Shown here one piece after another: positions 28,301 through 38,851 of a stretch of 64,000 bases of DNA. Location of the stretch: assembly GCF_031583025.1 (NCBI RefSeq), contig NZ_CP134062.1, positions 6,173,234 to 6,237,233 on the forward strand, in the 5' to 3' direction. Origin of the DNA: Mycobacterium sp. Z3061. GTDB lineage: Bacteria; Actinomycetota; Actinomycetes; Mycobacteriales; Mycobacteriaceae. The first letter of the stretch is position 1; each line of letters begins with the position of its first letter. A program made the position numbers and the translations under genes. The notes below the pieces were generated by a model that saw nothing but the letters and a program-made list of their open reading frames with translations, did no database searches and was not told the origin of the DNA.

Positions 28301-31300
28301 CGGCGGCAGCGGCGGCAACGGCGGGCAAGGCAGCACCGGCACCATAGGTGGCGGCACCGGCAATGGCGGCGACGGCGGGCAAGGCGGCACCGGCGGCGCC
28401 GCCGGGGCCACCACGGCGGCACCGCCGGAAGCCAAGGAGCCGGCGGAAAGGGCGGCATCGGCGGAGTCGGCGGCCAGGGTGGCCAGGGCGGATTTGGCAC
28501 CGACAACAGCACAAAGTCGGGCGTCGCTGGTGGATCTGGTGGCGTGGGTGGCGTCGGCGGCACGGGCGGCGCTGCGGGGAAGGGCGGAACCGGCTCGACC
28601 ACAGGTGCGGCCGGCACAGCTGGCAACGGCGGCGTGGGTGGCATCGGCGGAACCGGCGGGCAAGGCGGGCAGGGCAGCATCGGCGCGATCGGCGGCGGAA
28701 CCGGCGGCACCGGCGCGGCCGGTGGCGACGGCGGCAAAGGCGGCGCCGGCGGAGCGGCCGGAGCCACCAATGGCGGCACCGCCGGAAACCAAGGCACGGG
28801 CGGCAAGGGCGGCATCGGAGGCCAAGGCGGCATCGGAGGCCAAGGCGGCATCGGCACCGACAACAGCGCCAACCCCGGCATCGCCGGCGGAGCGGGCGGC
28901 TCGGGTGGCACCGGCGGCGCTGGCGGTGGGGCCGGCCTCGGTGGAAGTGGCTCGACCGGCGGTGCGTCCGGCACGGCCGGTAACGGCGGCATCGGAGGCA
29001 CCGGAGGCACCGGCGGACAGGGCGGACAGGGCAGCGCCGGTGCGATCGGCGGCGGCATCGGAGGCACCGGTGCGGCCGGTGGCGACGGCGGCCAAGGCGG
29101 AGTCGGCGGCGCAGCCGGAGCCTCCAACGGCGGCACCGCCGGAAACCAAGGCATCGGCGGCCAGGGTGGCTTCGGCGGCCAGGGCGGCCAGGGCGGCACC
29201 GGCGGCATCGGCACCGACAACAGCGCCAACCCCGGCATCGCCGGCGGAGCGGGCGGCACCGGCGGCACCGGCGGTACCGGCGGCGCCGCCGGCAAGGGTG
29301 GCACCGGGTCCACCACCGGCGCAGCCGGCACAGCCGGTAACGGCGGCACCGGCGGCCTGGGAGGCAACGGCGGACAGGGCGGCCAGGGCAGCACGGGTGC
29401 GATCGGCGGCGGCACCGGCGCCAAGGCGCTGCCGGCGGCGACGCCGGCCAGGGCGGCACCGGCGGCGCGGCTGGGAAAGCTAACGGCGGCTTCAACGGCG
29501 CCCAGGGCGCCGGCGGCCAAGGCGGCTTCGGCGGCACCGGCGGTAAAGGCGGCACCGGCGGCATCGGCACCGACAACAGCGCCAACCCCGGCATCGCCGG
29601 CGGAGCGGGCGGCACCGGCGGCAGCGGTGGCACCGGCGGCGCGGCCGGCCTCGGCGGCGCCGGGTCCACCACCGGCGCAGCCGGCACAGCCGGTAACGGT
29701 GGCACCGGCGGCCTGGGAGGCAATGGCGGACAGGGCGGACAGGGCACCGCCGGTGCGATCGGCGGCGGCATCGGCGGCCAAGGCGCTGCCGGCGGGGACG
29801 CCGGCCAAGGCGGCACCGGCGGCGCGGCTGGGAAAGCTAACGGCGGCTTCAACGGCGCCCAGGGCGCCGGCGGCCAAGGCGGCCTCGGCGGCACCGGCGG
29901 TAAAGGCGGCACCGGCGGCAACGGCACCGACAACAGCGCCAACCCCGGCATCGCCGGCACCGGCGGCAGCGGTGGCACCGGCGGCGCGGCCGGCCTCGGT
30001 GGCACCGGGTCCACCACCGGCGCGGCCGGCACAGCCGGCAACGGCGGCACCGGCGGCACCGGCGGACAAGGCGGACAAGGCGGACAAGGCAGCACCGGCA
30101 CCACAGGCGGCGGCACCGGCGGCCAAGGTGCCGCCGGCGGGGACGCCGGCCAGGGCGGCACCGGCGGCGCCGCGGGCAAGGCCAACGGCGGCTTCAACGG
30201 CGCCCAGGGCGCCGGCGGCCAAGGCGGCCTCGGCGGCACCGGCGGTAAAGGCGGCACCGGCGGCATCGGCACCGACAACAGCGCCAACCCCGGCATCGCC
30301 GGCGGAGCGGGCGGCACCGGCGGCACCGGCGGCACCGGCGGCGCAGCCGGCAAGGGCGGCACCGGGTCCACCACCGGCGCAGCCGGCACAGCCGGTAACG
30401 GCGGCACCGGCGGCCTGGGAGGCAACGGCGGACAGGGCGGACAGGGCACCGCCGGTGCGATCGGCGGCGGCATCGGCGGCCAAGGCGCTGCCGGCGGGGA
30501 CGCCGGCCAGGGCGGCACCGGCGGCGCGGCTGGGAAAGCTAACGGCGGCTTCAACGGCGCCCAGGGCGCCGGCGGCCAAGGCGGCTTCGGCGGCACCGGC
30601 GGTAAAGGCGGCACCGGCGGCAACGGCACCGACAACAGCGCCAACCCCGGCATCGCAGGCGGGTCCGGCGGCACCGGCGGCAGCGGTGGCACCGGCGGCG
30701 CGGCCGGCCTCGGCGGCACCGGGTCCACCACCGGCGCAGCCGGCACAGCCGGCAACGGCGGCGTAGGCGGCACCGGCGGCACCGGCGGACAGGGCGGACA
30801 GGGCACCGCCGGTGCGATCGGCGGCGGTACCGGCGGCCAAGGTGCCGCCGGCGGGGACGCCGGCCAAGGCGGCACCGGCGGCGCCGCCGGCAAGGCCAAC
30901 GGCGGCTTCAACGGCGCCCAGGGCGCCGGCGGCCAGGGCGGCTTCGGCGGCACCGGCGGTAAAGGCGGCACCGGCGGCATCGGCACCGACAACAGCGCCA
31001 ACCCCGGCATCGCCGGCGGAGCGGGCGGCATCGGTGGCAGCGGTGGCACTGGCGGCGCGGCCGGCCTCGGCGGCGCCGGGTCCACCACCGGCGCGGCCGG
31101 CAGTGCTGGCAACGGCGGCACCGGCGGTACCGGCGGCACCGGCGGACAGGGCGGACAGGGCAGCACCGGCACCATCGGTGGCGGCATCGGCGGCACCGGC
31201 GCCGGCGGCGGGACGGCGGCCAAGGCGGAGTCGGCGGCGCCGCCGGCAAGGCCAACGGCGGCTTCAACGGCGCCCAGGGCGCCGGCGGCCAGGGCGGCTT

Positions 31301-34300
31301 CGGCGGCACCGGCGGTAAAGGCGGCACCGGCGGCATCGGCACCGACAACAGCGCCAACCCCGGTATCGCCGGCGGAGCGGGCGGCACGGGTGGCATCGGT
31401 GGCACCGGCGGCGCGGCCGGCCTCGGCGGCGCCGGGTCCACCACCGGCGCGGCCGGCACGGCCGGCAATGGCGGCGTAGGCGGTACCGGCGGCACCGGCG
31501 GACAGGGCGGACAGGGCAGCACCGGCACCACAGGTGGCGGCATCGGCGGCCAAGGTGCCGCCGGCGGGACGCCGGCCAAGGCGGCACCGGCGGCGCGGCT
31601 GGGAAAGCTAACGGCGGCTTCAACGGCGCCCAGGGCGCCGGCGGCCAAGGCGGCTTCGGCGGCACCGGCGGTAAAGGCGGCACCGGCGGCAACGGCACCG
31701 ACAACAGCGCCAACCCCGGCATCGCCGGCGGGGCCGGCGGCACCGGCGGCAGCGGTGGCACCGGCGGCGCGGCCGGCCTCGGCGGCGCCGGGTCCACCAC
31801 CGGCGCAGCCGGCACAGCCGGCAACGGCGGCGTAGGCGGTACCGGCGGACAAGGCGGACAAGGCGGACAAGGCAGCACCGGCACCACAGGCGGCGGCACC
31901 GGCGGCCAAGGTGCCGCCGGCGGGGACGGCGGCCAAGGCGGCACCGGCGGCGCCGCCGGCAAGGCCAACGGCGGCTTCAACGGCGCCCAGGGCGCCGGCG
32001 GCCAGGGCGGCTTCGGCGGCAACGGCGGTAAAGGCGGCACCGGCGGCAACGGCACCGACAGCAGCAACCCCACCATCGCCGCCAAGCCGGCGGCCAAGGC
32101 GGCACCGGAGGCACCGGCGGCGCCGCCGGCAAGGGCGGCACCGGGTCCTCCACCGGAGCGGCTGGCACTTCCGGCAACGGCGGCACCGGCGGACTGGGCG
32201 GCAACGGCGGCAAGGGCGCGGACAACGCCACCGTCGCAACCGCTGGTCAGCAGGGCGCCCAAGGCGGCACCGGCGGAGCCGGCGGCCAAGGCGGGACTGG
32301 TGGCGCCGCAGGTGCCACCAACGGGGGTACCGCCGGTTCCCAGGGCGCCGGTGGCCAGGGCGGTGTCGGAGGCGCCGGCGGTAAAGGCGGCACAGGCGGC
32401 AACGGCACCGACAGCAGCAACCCGACCATCGCCGCCCAAGCCGGTGGACAAGGCGGCACCGAGGCACCGGCGGCGCAGCCGGCCTGGGCGGCACCGGCTC
32501 CTCCACCGGAACGGCCGGCACGGCCGGCAACGGCGGCACCGGCGGACTGGGCGGCAACGGCGGCAAGGGCGCGGACAACGCCACCGTCGCAACCACCGGA
32601 CAACAAGGCGCCCAAGGCGGCACCGGCGGAGCCGGCGGCCAGGGCGGCACGGGTGGCGCGGCTGGAGCCACGAACGGCGGCACTGCGGGCATCCAGGGCG
32701 CCGGCGGCCAAGGCGGCATCGGCGGAACGGGCGGCAAGGGTGGCACCGGTGGCAACGGCACGGACAACAGCGCCAACCTCGGCGTCGCCGGCGGCACGGG
32801 TGGTCAGGGCGGTACCGGCGGCACCGGTGGCGACGCAGGCAAGGCCGGCGTCGGCTCCACCTCCGGCGCCGCTGGAACCGCTGGCAACGGCGGCGTAGGC
32901 GGCCTGGGCGGTAACGGCGGGAACGCGGGCAGTGGCACCGCGGGCAGCAGCGGGGGTGGCATCGGCGGTACCGGTGCCGTCGGAGGCCAGGGCGGCCAGG
33001 GCGGCAGCGGCGGCGCGGCCGGAGTCACCAATGGCGGCACCGCCGGCATCCAGGGCGCCGGTGGTCAGGGCGGCAATGGCGGCACCGGCGGAACGGGCGG
33101 CACCGGCGGCCAGGGTGCCACCGACACCGGCAGCGGCGCAGGCACCGGCGGTACCGGTGGCCAAGGTGGCAAAGGTGGCGCGGCCGGCGCCGCAGGAACC
33201 GGCTCGAGCCTCGGTACCCAGGGCAACGGCGGCAACGGCGGTAAGGGTGGCGACGGCGGTCAGGGCGGCACCGGCAGAGCAGGCACCAATGCCGCTAGTG
33301 CCGGCAATGGCACCACCGGCGGCACTGGCGGCACCGGCGGCCAAGGCGGGAACGCCGGGACCGGCCTCACCAACGGCGTCAATGGCAGCGGCGGCAACGG
33401 CGGTGCAGGCGGCACCGGCGGGCAAGGCGGTACGAGTACAACCGCCGGCGGCAACGGAGGCAATGGCGCCCAGGGCGGCACGGGCGGCACTGCGGGGATC
33501 GCGGGCACTGGCGGCACGGGCGGCACAGCGGGCAACGCAGGCAACGGTGGTACCGGCGGCAACGGCGGTGCCGGCACAGCGGGCACATCCGGCACTGCGG
33601 GCAGCGGAGCTGCGGGCACCAACGGTGGCCAGGGCGGCACCGGCGGCCAGGGCGGCAGCGGCGGCAACCCGATCGGCACTGGCGGGGCGGGCGTCGGCGG
33701 CAACGGCGGTCAGGGCGGGGCCGGCGGCGCAGGCGGCAACGGCGGTTCCGGCTCCGCCGTTCTGGCCGGCGGCAATGCCGGCAACGGCGGCGCGGGCGGA
33801 ACCGGCGGCGCCTCAGGCGGCGGTGGAACGGGCGCGAACCGGGGCACCGGCGGCACCGGTGGCGCCGGCGGCAACGGAGGAGTCGGCGGCAACGGCGGAA
33901 CGGTCACCGCCTCGGGCGTAGCAGGCAAAGCAGGCGGAAACGGTGGCGCGGGCGGTGCCGGCGGACAAGGCGGGGCCGGGTTGACCAGCACCGGCATCAA
34001 CGGCAACGGCGGTGCCGGCGGTAACGGAGGCAACGGCGGTACCGGCAGCAGCGGCGCAGCCAACACCGGTACCGGTGCCGGGGGCGCCGGGGCGAACGGC
34101 GGCAACGGCGGTAACGCGGGTGCCGGCGGCAATGTCGGTGGTGGCGGGACCGGTGGCGACGGTGGCCAAGGCGGCAGCGGTGGGACAGGTGGGGCCGCCG
34201 GGAGCGGCGGCAACGGCGGCAACGCTGCCACAGTCTCAGGGAACAACAACGGAGCGACCGGCGGCACCGGCGGCAACGGTGGCCAAGGCGGGAACGGCGG

Positions 34301-35309
34301 GAACGCCGGCAACGGCGGCAACGGCAGTGCGACCGGAAAGGGCGGAGATGCCGGTCTCGCCGGCAACGCGGGCACCAACGGCAACGGCGGCAATGGCGGC
34401 AACGGCGGTAACGCGACGGGGTCGGGCAACGGGGGCAAGGGCGGCACCGGCGGCAACGGCGGCAACAGCAGCGCTACAGACCAGATCGGCGGCAATGGCG
34501 GAAACGGCGGCAGCGGCGGAACGCCTGGCACCGCCAGCGCAGGCGGAGCCGGCTCCGTCGGCGGGCAGGGCGGCAAGGGGGGCGCCGGCGGCACCGCTGT
34601 TACAGGTACCGGAGGCGCCGGAGGCACGGGTGGAATCGGTGGCGACGGTGGCAACGGCGGCACCGGCGGCACCGGCGGCACCAGCCTTTCAGCGACACCT
34701 GGCACCAACGGCGGACGAGGTGGGGCCGGAGCCAACGCCGGGGCCGGTGGACAAGGCGGCGACGGGGGCACCTCCACGAACGGCATCGGTGGCGCCGGCG
34801 GCACCGGCGGCGCGGGCGGCAGCAACCTCGGTGGCGCCAACGGCGGCAACGGCGGCACCGGCGGCGGTAGCGGCTTCGCCGGCGGCACAGCCGGCAACGG
34901 CGGTGACGGCGGGCTGAACGGTGTCGGCGGCACGGGCGGCAACGGGGGCACTGGCGGCAAGGGCGCCACTCAGGCGGGCGCCGGCGGCGCAGGTGGGGCC
35001 GGCGGTCAAACCGGCGGCGGCAGCGGCTCAGCCAGCTCCACGATCGGCAACGGCGGCGCCGGTGGCACGGCACCGGCGGGCGGCACCGGCGGCACCGGCG
35101 GCAAGGGCAGCACTGGCGGAGCCGGTGGAACCGGTGGCACCGGAGGCACGAGCGGCAGCGGCAACACAGGCAAATCCGGCACCGGAGGCGCCACCGGCGC
35201 GGCGGGCGGTAACGGCGCGGCACCGAGCGGCAACAACGGCGGCAAGGGCGGCAGCGGCGGCCTGGCGGGTCTCACCGGTGGCTCCGGCGGCGCCGGCGGC
35301 GCACCCTAG
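7334..35309 (+). CDS. Giant PE_PGRS family protein (about 28 kb, frame-broken in this sequence)
   Basis: Starts with a full PE domain (residues 1-~98): [10 protein letters not shown], with Pro-Asp instead of the family Pro-Glu, and the ESX-type YxxxD/E export motif as YVWTE (87-91). The usual linker INAPT...[10 protein letters not shown] (104-119) leads into the PGRS domain. The first PGRS part (to about 8700) has aromatic turns such as [18 protein letters not shown]; after about 8850 it is a 119-residue repeat array without them. The end is GSGGAGGAP with TAG at 35307, 3 bp from the convergent fadD19 stop. An intact product would exceed 9,000 residues, far longer than typical PE_PGRS proteins. 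Many frame changes occur (first near 8705, 9600, 9785, 10725). Repeat-period arithmetic points to sequence error. The position next to fadD19 matches PE_PGRS57 (Rv3514) of M. tuberculosis; orthology is inferred from position only. Confidence 0.8.
8850..33100 (+). repeat. Tandem 357-bp (119-residue) PGRS repeat array
   Basis: The unit is anchored by GTDNSANPG(I/V)AGG, followed by GLGGSGS(S/T)[11 protein letters not shown] and [20 protein letters not shown]. Anchor Asp codons at 24067, 24424 and 24781; 25488 and 25845; 28859 and 29216; 30274, 30631 and 30988 are exactly 357 bp apart. A 348-bp variant (12662 to 13010) carries [14 protein letters not shown] in place of [15 protein letters not shown]. 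Early units (9190-9900) use TDPLxAAQAGG as anchor. Dividing the span by the period gives about 68 units. Units from 28.8 to 32 kb form a distinct subtype with [16 protein letters not shown]. Confidence 0.85.
13200..20400 (+). other. Low-quality, frame-scrambled part of the repeat array
   Basis: The Gly-rich frame changes every few tens of bases and whole motifs are truncated, yet every local frame still spells pieces of the same 119-residue unit. Anchor spacing is irregular and mostly shorter than 357 bp. This is what a poorly resolved consensus of near-identical GC-rich repeats looks like. Repeat count and protein sequence in this part should not be trusted, and the true length may be larger. 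Confidence 0.7.
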
Positions 35310-35312
35310 AGG

Positions 35313-36953
35313 TCAGGCAGTCACGTGCGCGGCGTGCACGTCATCCGCCGGCCGCGCTTCGGTCTGCTCCTTGGCCCAGCGGTAGTCCGGCTTGCCGGCC
35401 GGCGACCGCTTCACCTCGTCGACGAACCAAAGGCTGCGCGGCACTTTATATCCCGCGATCTCCGAACGCACGAAGCTGTCCAGTTCGGCGAGCGTCGGCC
35501 GGGCTCCTTCCCGGGCCTGCACCACAGCCGCCACATGCTGGCCGTAACGCGGGTCCGGCACGCCGACCACCAGCGCGTCGAACACGTCGGGGTGGCCCTT
35601 CAGCGCGGCCTCGACCTCTTCGGGGTAGATCTTCTCGCCACCGCTGTTGATCGACACTGAGCCCCGGCCCAGCATCGTGACCGAGCCGTCCTCTTCGACC
35701 AACGCGTAGTCGCCCGGAATCGCGTAGCGCACACCGTTAATGGTCTTGAACGTCTCGGCGGTCTTCTTCTCGTCTTTGTAGTAGCCGACGGGAATGTTGC
35801 CCTTCTTGGCGATGAACCCGCGCACGCCCGAGCCCGGCTTGACTTCGTTGCCCTCTTCGTCGAGGACGACGGTGCGGTGATCGATGGTCACCCGAGGACC
35901 ACCGCTGTGTGGTGCGTCTTTCGCGACGATGCTGGTCCCGCCAAAGCCGGTCTCCGACGAGCCGATTGAGTCAGTGATGACCCGATTCGGCAGCAGCTCA
36001 AGGAACTTCTCCTTGATGCTCGGCGAGAACAGCGCAGCCGTGCTGGCGAGCAGGAACAGCGACGACAGGTCGTAATCGTTGTCCTTCTGCAGCGCGTCGA
36101 GCAACGGACGGGCCATCGCGTCGCCGGTGAAGAACAGCAGGTTCACTTTGTGCTTGTGAATGGTTTCCCACACCTGCTCGGCATTGAATTCCGGTGCCAG
36201 CACGGTGGTTTGGCCGGAGAAAATCGACATCCAGGTCGCCGACTGGGTGGCCCCGTGGATCATCGGCGGAATCGGATAGCGGACCATCGGCGGATTCGCG
36301 GCGGCAGCCTTGGCCAGGTCGTACTCGTCCTTGACGAATTCCCCTGTGGCGAAGTCGGTTCCGCCGAGCAGCACCCGGTAGATGTCTTCGTGGCGCCACA
36401 TCACGCCTTTCGGGAAGCCGGTGGTGCCGCCCGTGTAAAGCAGGTAGATGGCGTCCGCGGTGCGGTCACCGAAGTCGCGCTCAGGTGAGCTGTCAGCGAT
36501 CGCGGAGTAGAACTCGACGCCGCCGTAGCGCTGGTAGTCCAGGTCGCTGCCGTCCTCTACGACCAGCACCGTCTTGACGTTGGGAGTGTCCGGCAGCACG
36601 TTGGCGACCCGGTCGGAGTACTGACGCTCGTGCACCAGCGCCACCATGTCCGAGTTGTCGAACAGGTAGCGAAGCTCGCCTTCGACGTACCTGAAGTTGA
36701 CGTTGACCAGGATCGCGCCCGCCTTGATGATGCCGAGCATCGCGATGACGATCTCGATGCGGTTGCGGCAGTACAGGCCGACCTTGTCGCCTTCGCGCAC
36801 ACCCTGGTCCATCAGGTAGTGCGCGAAGCGGTTGGCCTTCTCTTCCAATTGGGCGTACGTCAGCTGCTCGTCACCGCAGATGAGAGCAACACGGTCCGGC
36901 ACAGCGTCGATGGCGTGCTCGGCAAGGTCAGCAATATTCAGAGCCACGGCCAC
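35313..36953 (-). CDS. fadD19: Steroid side-chain fatty acyl-CoA ligase FadD19
   Basis: ATP-dependent acyl-CoA synthetase (ANL superfamily) that activates sterol side-chain carboxylates such as cholest-4-en-3-one-26-oate; in Rhodococcus FadD19 is needed for C24-branched sterols. The P-loop [13 protein letters not shown] lies near residues 171-183, followed by the [10 protein letters not shown] substrate-pocket motif, the GDYA hinge region, and the C-terminal catalytic lysine in [11 protein letters not shown] chose GTG at 36953 ([10 protein letters not shown], 546 aa), which fits the known family length of about 548. A longer in-frame GTG at 36989 would run through the KstR operator and is unlikely. 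The gene diverges from echA19 across that operator and converges with the PE_PGRS gene. Confidence 0.95.
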   Translation of the reverse strand: MAVALNIADLAEHAIDAVPDRVALICGDEQLTYAQLEEKANRFAHYLMDQGVREGDKVGLYCRNRIEIVIAMLGIIKAGAILVNVNFRYVEGELRYLFDNSDMVALVHERQYSDRVANVLPDTPNVKTVLVVEDGSDLDYQRYGGVEFYSAIADSSPERDFGDRTADAIYLLYTGGTTGFPKGVMWRHEDIYRVLLGGTDFATGEFVKDEYDLAKAAAANPPMVRYPIPPMIHGATQSATWMSIFSGQTTVLAPEFNAEQVWETIHKHKVNLLFFTGDAMARPLLDALQKDNDYDLSSLFLLASTAALFSPSIKEKFLELLPNRVITDSIGSSETGFGGTSIVAKDAPHSGGPRVTIDHRTVVLDEEGNEVKPGSGVRGFIAKKGNIPVGYYKDEKKTAETFKTINGVRYAIPGDYALVEEDGSVTMLGRGSVSINSGGEKIYPEEVEAALKGHPDVFDALVVGVPDPRYGQHVAAVVQAREGARPTLAELDSFVRSEIAGYKVPRSLWFVDEVKRSPAGKPDYRWAKEQTEARPADDVHAAHVTA

Positions 36954-36958
36954 CAAAT

Positions 36959-36972
36959 TAGAACGTGTTACA
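36959..36972. promoter_or_regulatory. KstR operator between fadD19 and echA19
   Basis: TAGAACGTGTTACA fits the KstR consensus TNNAACNNGTTNNA. It lies 5 bp upstream of the fadD19 start and about 45 bp upstream of the echA19 start, so one TetR-family KstR site can repress both divergent genes until a sterol CoA ester releases it. The short distance suggests a leaderless or very short-leader fadD19 mRNA. Confidence 0.85.
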
Positions 36973-37017
36973 TTTCTTGACAAGCTCACACCCCATGTCG
37001 AGGAAGAGGCGGTAGCC

Positions 37018-37827
37018 GTGGCGGAGCAGCCAGCAAACGAATCCGGACCCGACGCGCTGGTGGAGCAGCGCGGTCACACACTCATCGTGACGATGAACCG
37101 GCCGCACCGTCGCAACGCTCTGAGCACCGAAATGATGCAGATTATGGTCGAGGCGTGGGACCGCGTCGACAACGATCCCGACATCCGCTGCTGCATCCTC
37201 ACGGGTGCCGGTGGCTACTTTTGTGCTGGCATGGATCTCAAGACCGCAACCCAGAAGCCGCCGGGCGACTCCTTCAAGGACGGCAGCTACGACCCGTCAC
37301 GCATCGACGCCCTACTCAAGGGTCGTCGCCTCACCAAACCCCTGATCGCCGCAGTCGAAGGTCCGGCGATCGCCGGCGGGACGGAGATCCTGCAGGGCAC
37401 CGACATCCGGGTGGCCGGCGAGAGTGCCAAGTTCGGCATCTCCGAGGCCAAATGGAGCCTGTACCCGATGGGCGGTTCAGCAGTCCGCCTGGTGCGGCAG
37501 ATCCCCTATACCGTGGCCTGCGACCTGCTGCTGACCGGACGGCACATCACCGCGACCGAGGCCCTCGAGATGGGGCTGATCGGGCACGTCGTCCCGGATG
37601 GCCAAGCGCTGACGAAGGCACTCGAACTCGCGGAGATCATCGAGAACAACGGGCCGTTGGCGGTGCAGGCGATCCTGCGTACCATCCGCGAGACCGAGGG
37701 CATGCACGAAAACGAGGCCTTCAAGATCGACACCCAGATCGGCATCCAGGTCTTCCTGTCCGACGACGCCAAGGAAGGCCCGCGCGCGTTCGCCGAGAAG
37801 CGCAAGCCCGAGTTCAAGAACCGCTGA
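37018..37827 (+). CDS. echA19: Enoyl-CoA hydratase EchA19 (sterol side-chain beta-oxidation)
   Basis: Crotonase-fold enoyl-CoA hydratase acting on unsaturated steroid-CoA intermediates such as 3-oxo-chol-4,22-dien-24-oyl-CoA. Visible motifs are the first oxyanion-hole segment [13 protein letters not shown] and the second, [14 protein letters not shown], plus the family N-terminus [19 protein letters not shown] at 37018 is chosen because a GAGGAAGAGG purine run at 37000-37009 precedes it and the length (269 aa) is near the 263 aa of the M. tuberculosis protein. It is expressed divergently from fadD19 under the shared KstR box. A 17-bp duplication and a 60-bp palindrome follow the stop codon. 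Confidence 0.93.
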   Translation: MAEQPANESGPDALVEQRGHTLIVTMNRPHRRNALSTEMMQIMVEAWDRVDNDPDIRCCILTGAGGYFCAGMDLKTATQKPPGDSFKDGSYDPSRIDALLKGRRLTKPLIAAVEGPAIAGGTEILQGTDIRVAGESAKFGISEAKWSLYPMGGSAVRLVRQIPYTVACDLLLTGRHITATEALEMGLIGHVVPDGQALTKALELAEIIENNGPLAVQAILRTIRETEGMHENEAFKIDTQIGIQVFLSDDAKEGPRAFAEKRKPEFKNR

Positions 37828-37843
37828 TCCTCCGCCGCCGTTC

Positions 37844-37877
37844 GCCTCCGTTCGCCACCCGCCTCCGTTCGCTACCC
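37844..37877. repeat. 17-bp tandem duplication after echA19
   Basis: GCCTCCGTTCGCYACCC occurs twice head to tail (37844-37860 and 37861-37877) with one C/T difference. It lies in the 157-bp non-coding gap between echA19 and the DUF559 gene and just before the 60-bp palindrome. Confidence 0.6.
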
Positions 37878-37889
37878 GCCTCGCCTCTC

Positions 37890-37949
37890 GCCGAGTGTTA
37901 AGCCACTGCGAGATTCGGGCCTGATTTTCGCAACCGTTTAACACTCGGC
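37890..37949. repeat. 60-bp palindromic element A (5' of DUF559 gene 1)
   Basis: Starts GCCGAGTGTTAA and ends TTAACACTCGGC, perfect 12-bp terminal arms (13 bp with one flanking base on each side). An inner TGCGA/TCGCA pair is at 37907-37911 and 37928-37932. It lies 35 bp upstream of the DUF559 gene start and 62 bp after the echA19 stop. The same GCCGAG...CTCGGC ends and total length are found at 63103-63162 and, with small changes, at 62161-62220, both next to the paralogous gene. It could act as an echA19 terminator, although no T tract follows. Confidence 0.75.
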
Positions 37950-37984
37950 GCAGATGTCGGTCGGCCACGGCAGACTGCTGAGCC

Positions 37985-38851
37985 GTGGACGGACCATTCA
38001 TCGGCAGTGAAGCGATTGCCGAGGGCATCCTGACGCCTTACCAGCTACGCAGCCGCTACCAGGCCCTTCATCCCAACGTCTACATTCCGCCCGGCTCGGA
38101 ACTCACGGCCGCACAGCGCGCCTACGCCGCTTGGCTTTGGTCGAAGCGCCGCGGAGTTGTCGCCGGACAGTCCGCAGCGGCGCTGCACGGCGCCAAATGG
38201 GTAGATGACCGAAAACCCGGCGAGCTGATCTACCGCAACCGGAACCCGCCGACAGGCGTTGTCACCTGGTCGGATCGCATACGCCGCGACGAGGCTCAAA
38301 TTATCGACGGCATACGGGTCACGACGCCTGCTCGGACGGCGTTGGATCTCGCCACCCGCTACCCGCCAGGCAGAGCCGTCGCTGCGATCGATGCCCTGGC
38401 CCGGGCTACCAGGTTTCAGGCACCCGACGTCAAACTGCTACTCGATCGCCACAAGGGCCGCCGCAACATCCGACAAGCCCGCAAAGTGCTACGCCTCGTA
38501 GACCCCGGTGCGCAGTCCCCGAAAGAAACCTGGCTGCGACTACTTGTCATCGACGCCGGCTACCCGCCGCCGCAAACGCAGATTCCGATCCACGGCCCTT
38601 ACGGCGACCTCGTGGGCATAGTCGATATGGGTTGGCAAGCAATGAAACTCGCACTGGAGTACGAAGGCGGACATCACCGTACGCCCGGCCAATTCACCAA
38701 AGACATCGCCCGCTACGAGACGATGACCACTGATTTGCACTGGATTGTCATCAGAGTCACCAAACAGGACACCCCGGGCGGCATTCTCGGCCGACTCGCG
38801 ACCGCTTGGTTGAAACGAGCACCTACCCCAGCACCGGCGCGCTCGGCGTGA
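37985..38851 (+). CDS. AbiEi-like N-terminal / DUF559 nuclease-fold C-terminal protein, copy 1
   Basis: 288-residue protein matching the position of Rv3517. Residues 1-145 resemble AbiEi-type winged-helix antitoxin/regulator proteins (Y-x-ALHPNVYIP, LHGAKWVDD, DGIRVTTPARTALDLA, AAIDALARAT). Residues 175-260 show the DUF559/Vsr-like PD-(D/E)XK pattern: E181 (SPKETWLR), D214 (IVDMGW), E225 and E227 (ALEYEGGHH), D240 and R243. No function is established. GTG at 37985 is the start that aligns with the paralogue at 62204-63049; the two line up without gaps to about residue 231. Its 3' end overlaps cyp142 by 29 bp, converging. No KstR box precedes it, and its only upstream signal is the 60-bp palindrome. 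Confidence 0.85.
   Translation: MDGPFIGSEAIAEGILTPYQLRSRYQALHPNVYIPPGSELTAAQRAYAAWLWSKRRGVVAGQSAAALHGAKWVDDRKPGELIYRNRNPPTGVVTWSDRIRRDEAQIIDGIRVTTPARTALDLATRYPPGRAVAAIDALARATRFQAPDVKLLLDRHKGRRNIRQARKVLRLVDPGAQSPKETWLRLLVIDAGYPPPQTQIPIHGPYGDLVGIVDMGWQAMKLALEYEGGHHRTPGQFTKDIARYETMTTDLHWIVIRVTKQDTPGGILGRLATAWLKRAPTPAPARSA

Noticed and set aside
25114-30867. Open minus-strand frame of 1,917 codons and similar long ones (27255-31553, 120-2342, 30908-32797) across the PGRS arrays
   Set aside because: GGN/GCN-rich coding on the plus strand leaves few stop codons on the complement; the products are Ala/Pro/Arg low-complexity shadows without starts, signals or homology.
8850-33100. CRISPR-like regular repeats
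   Set aside because: The period is 357 bp, coding, with no unique spacers and no cas genes; it is a protein repeat array.
1-35309. PE_PGRS genes called as pseudogenes
   Set aside because: Frame changes coincide with departures from a multiple-of-three repeat period and the Gly-rich reading always resumes, so missing bases explain them better than decay.
36954-36989. N-terminal extension of fadD19 to the GTG at 36989
   Set aside because: It would run through the KstR operator and adds residues absent from known FadD19 proteins.
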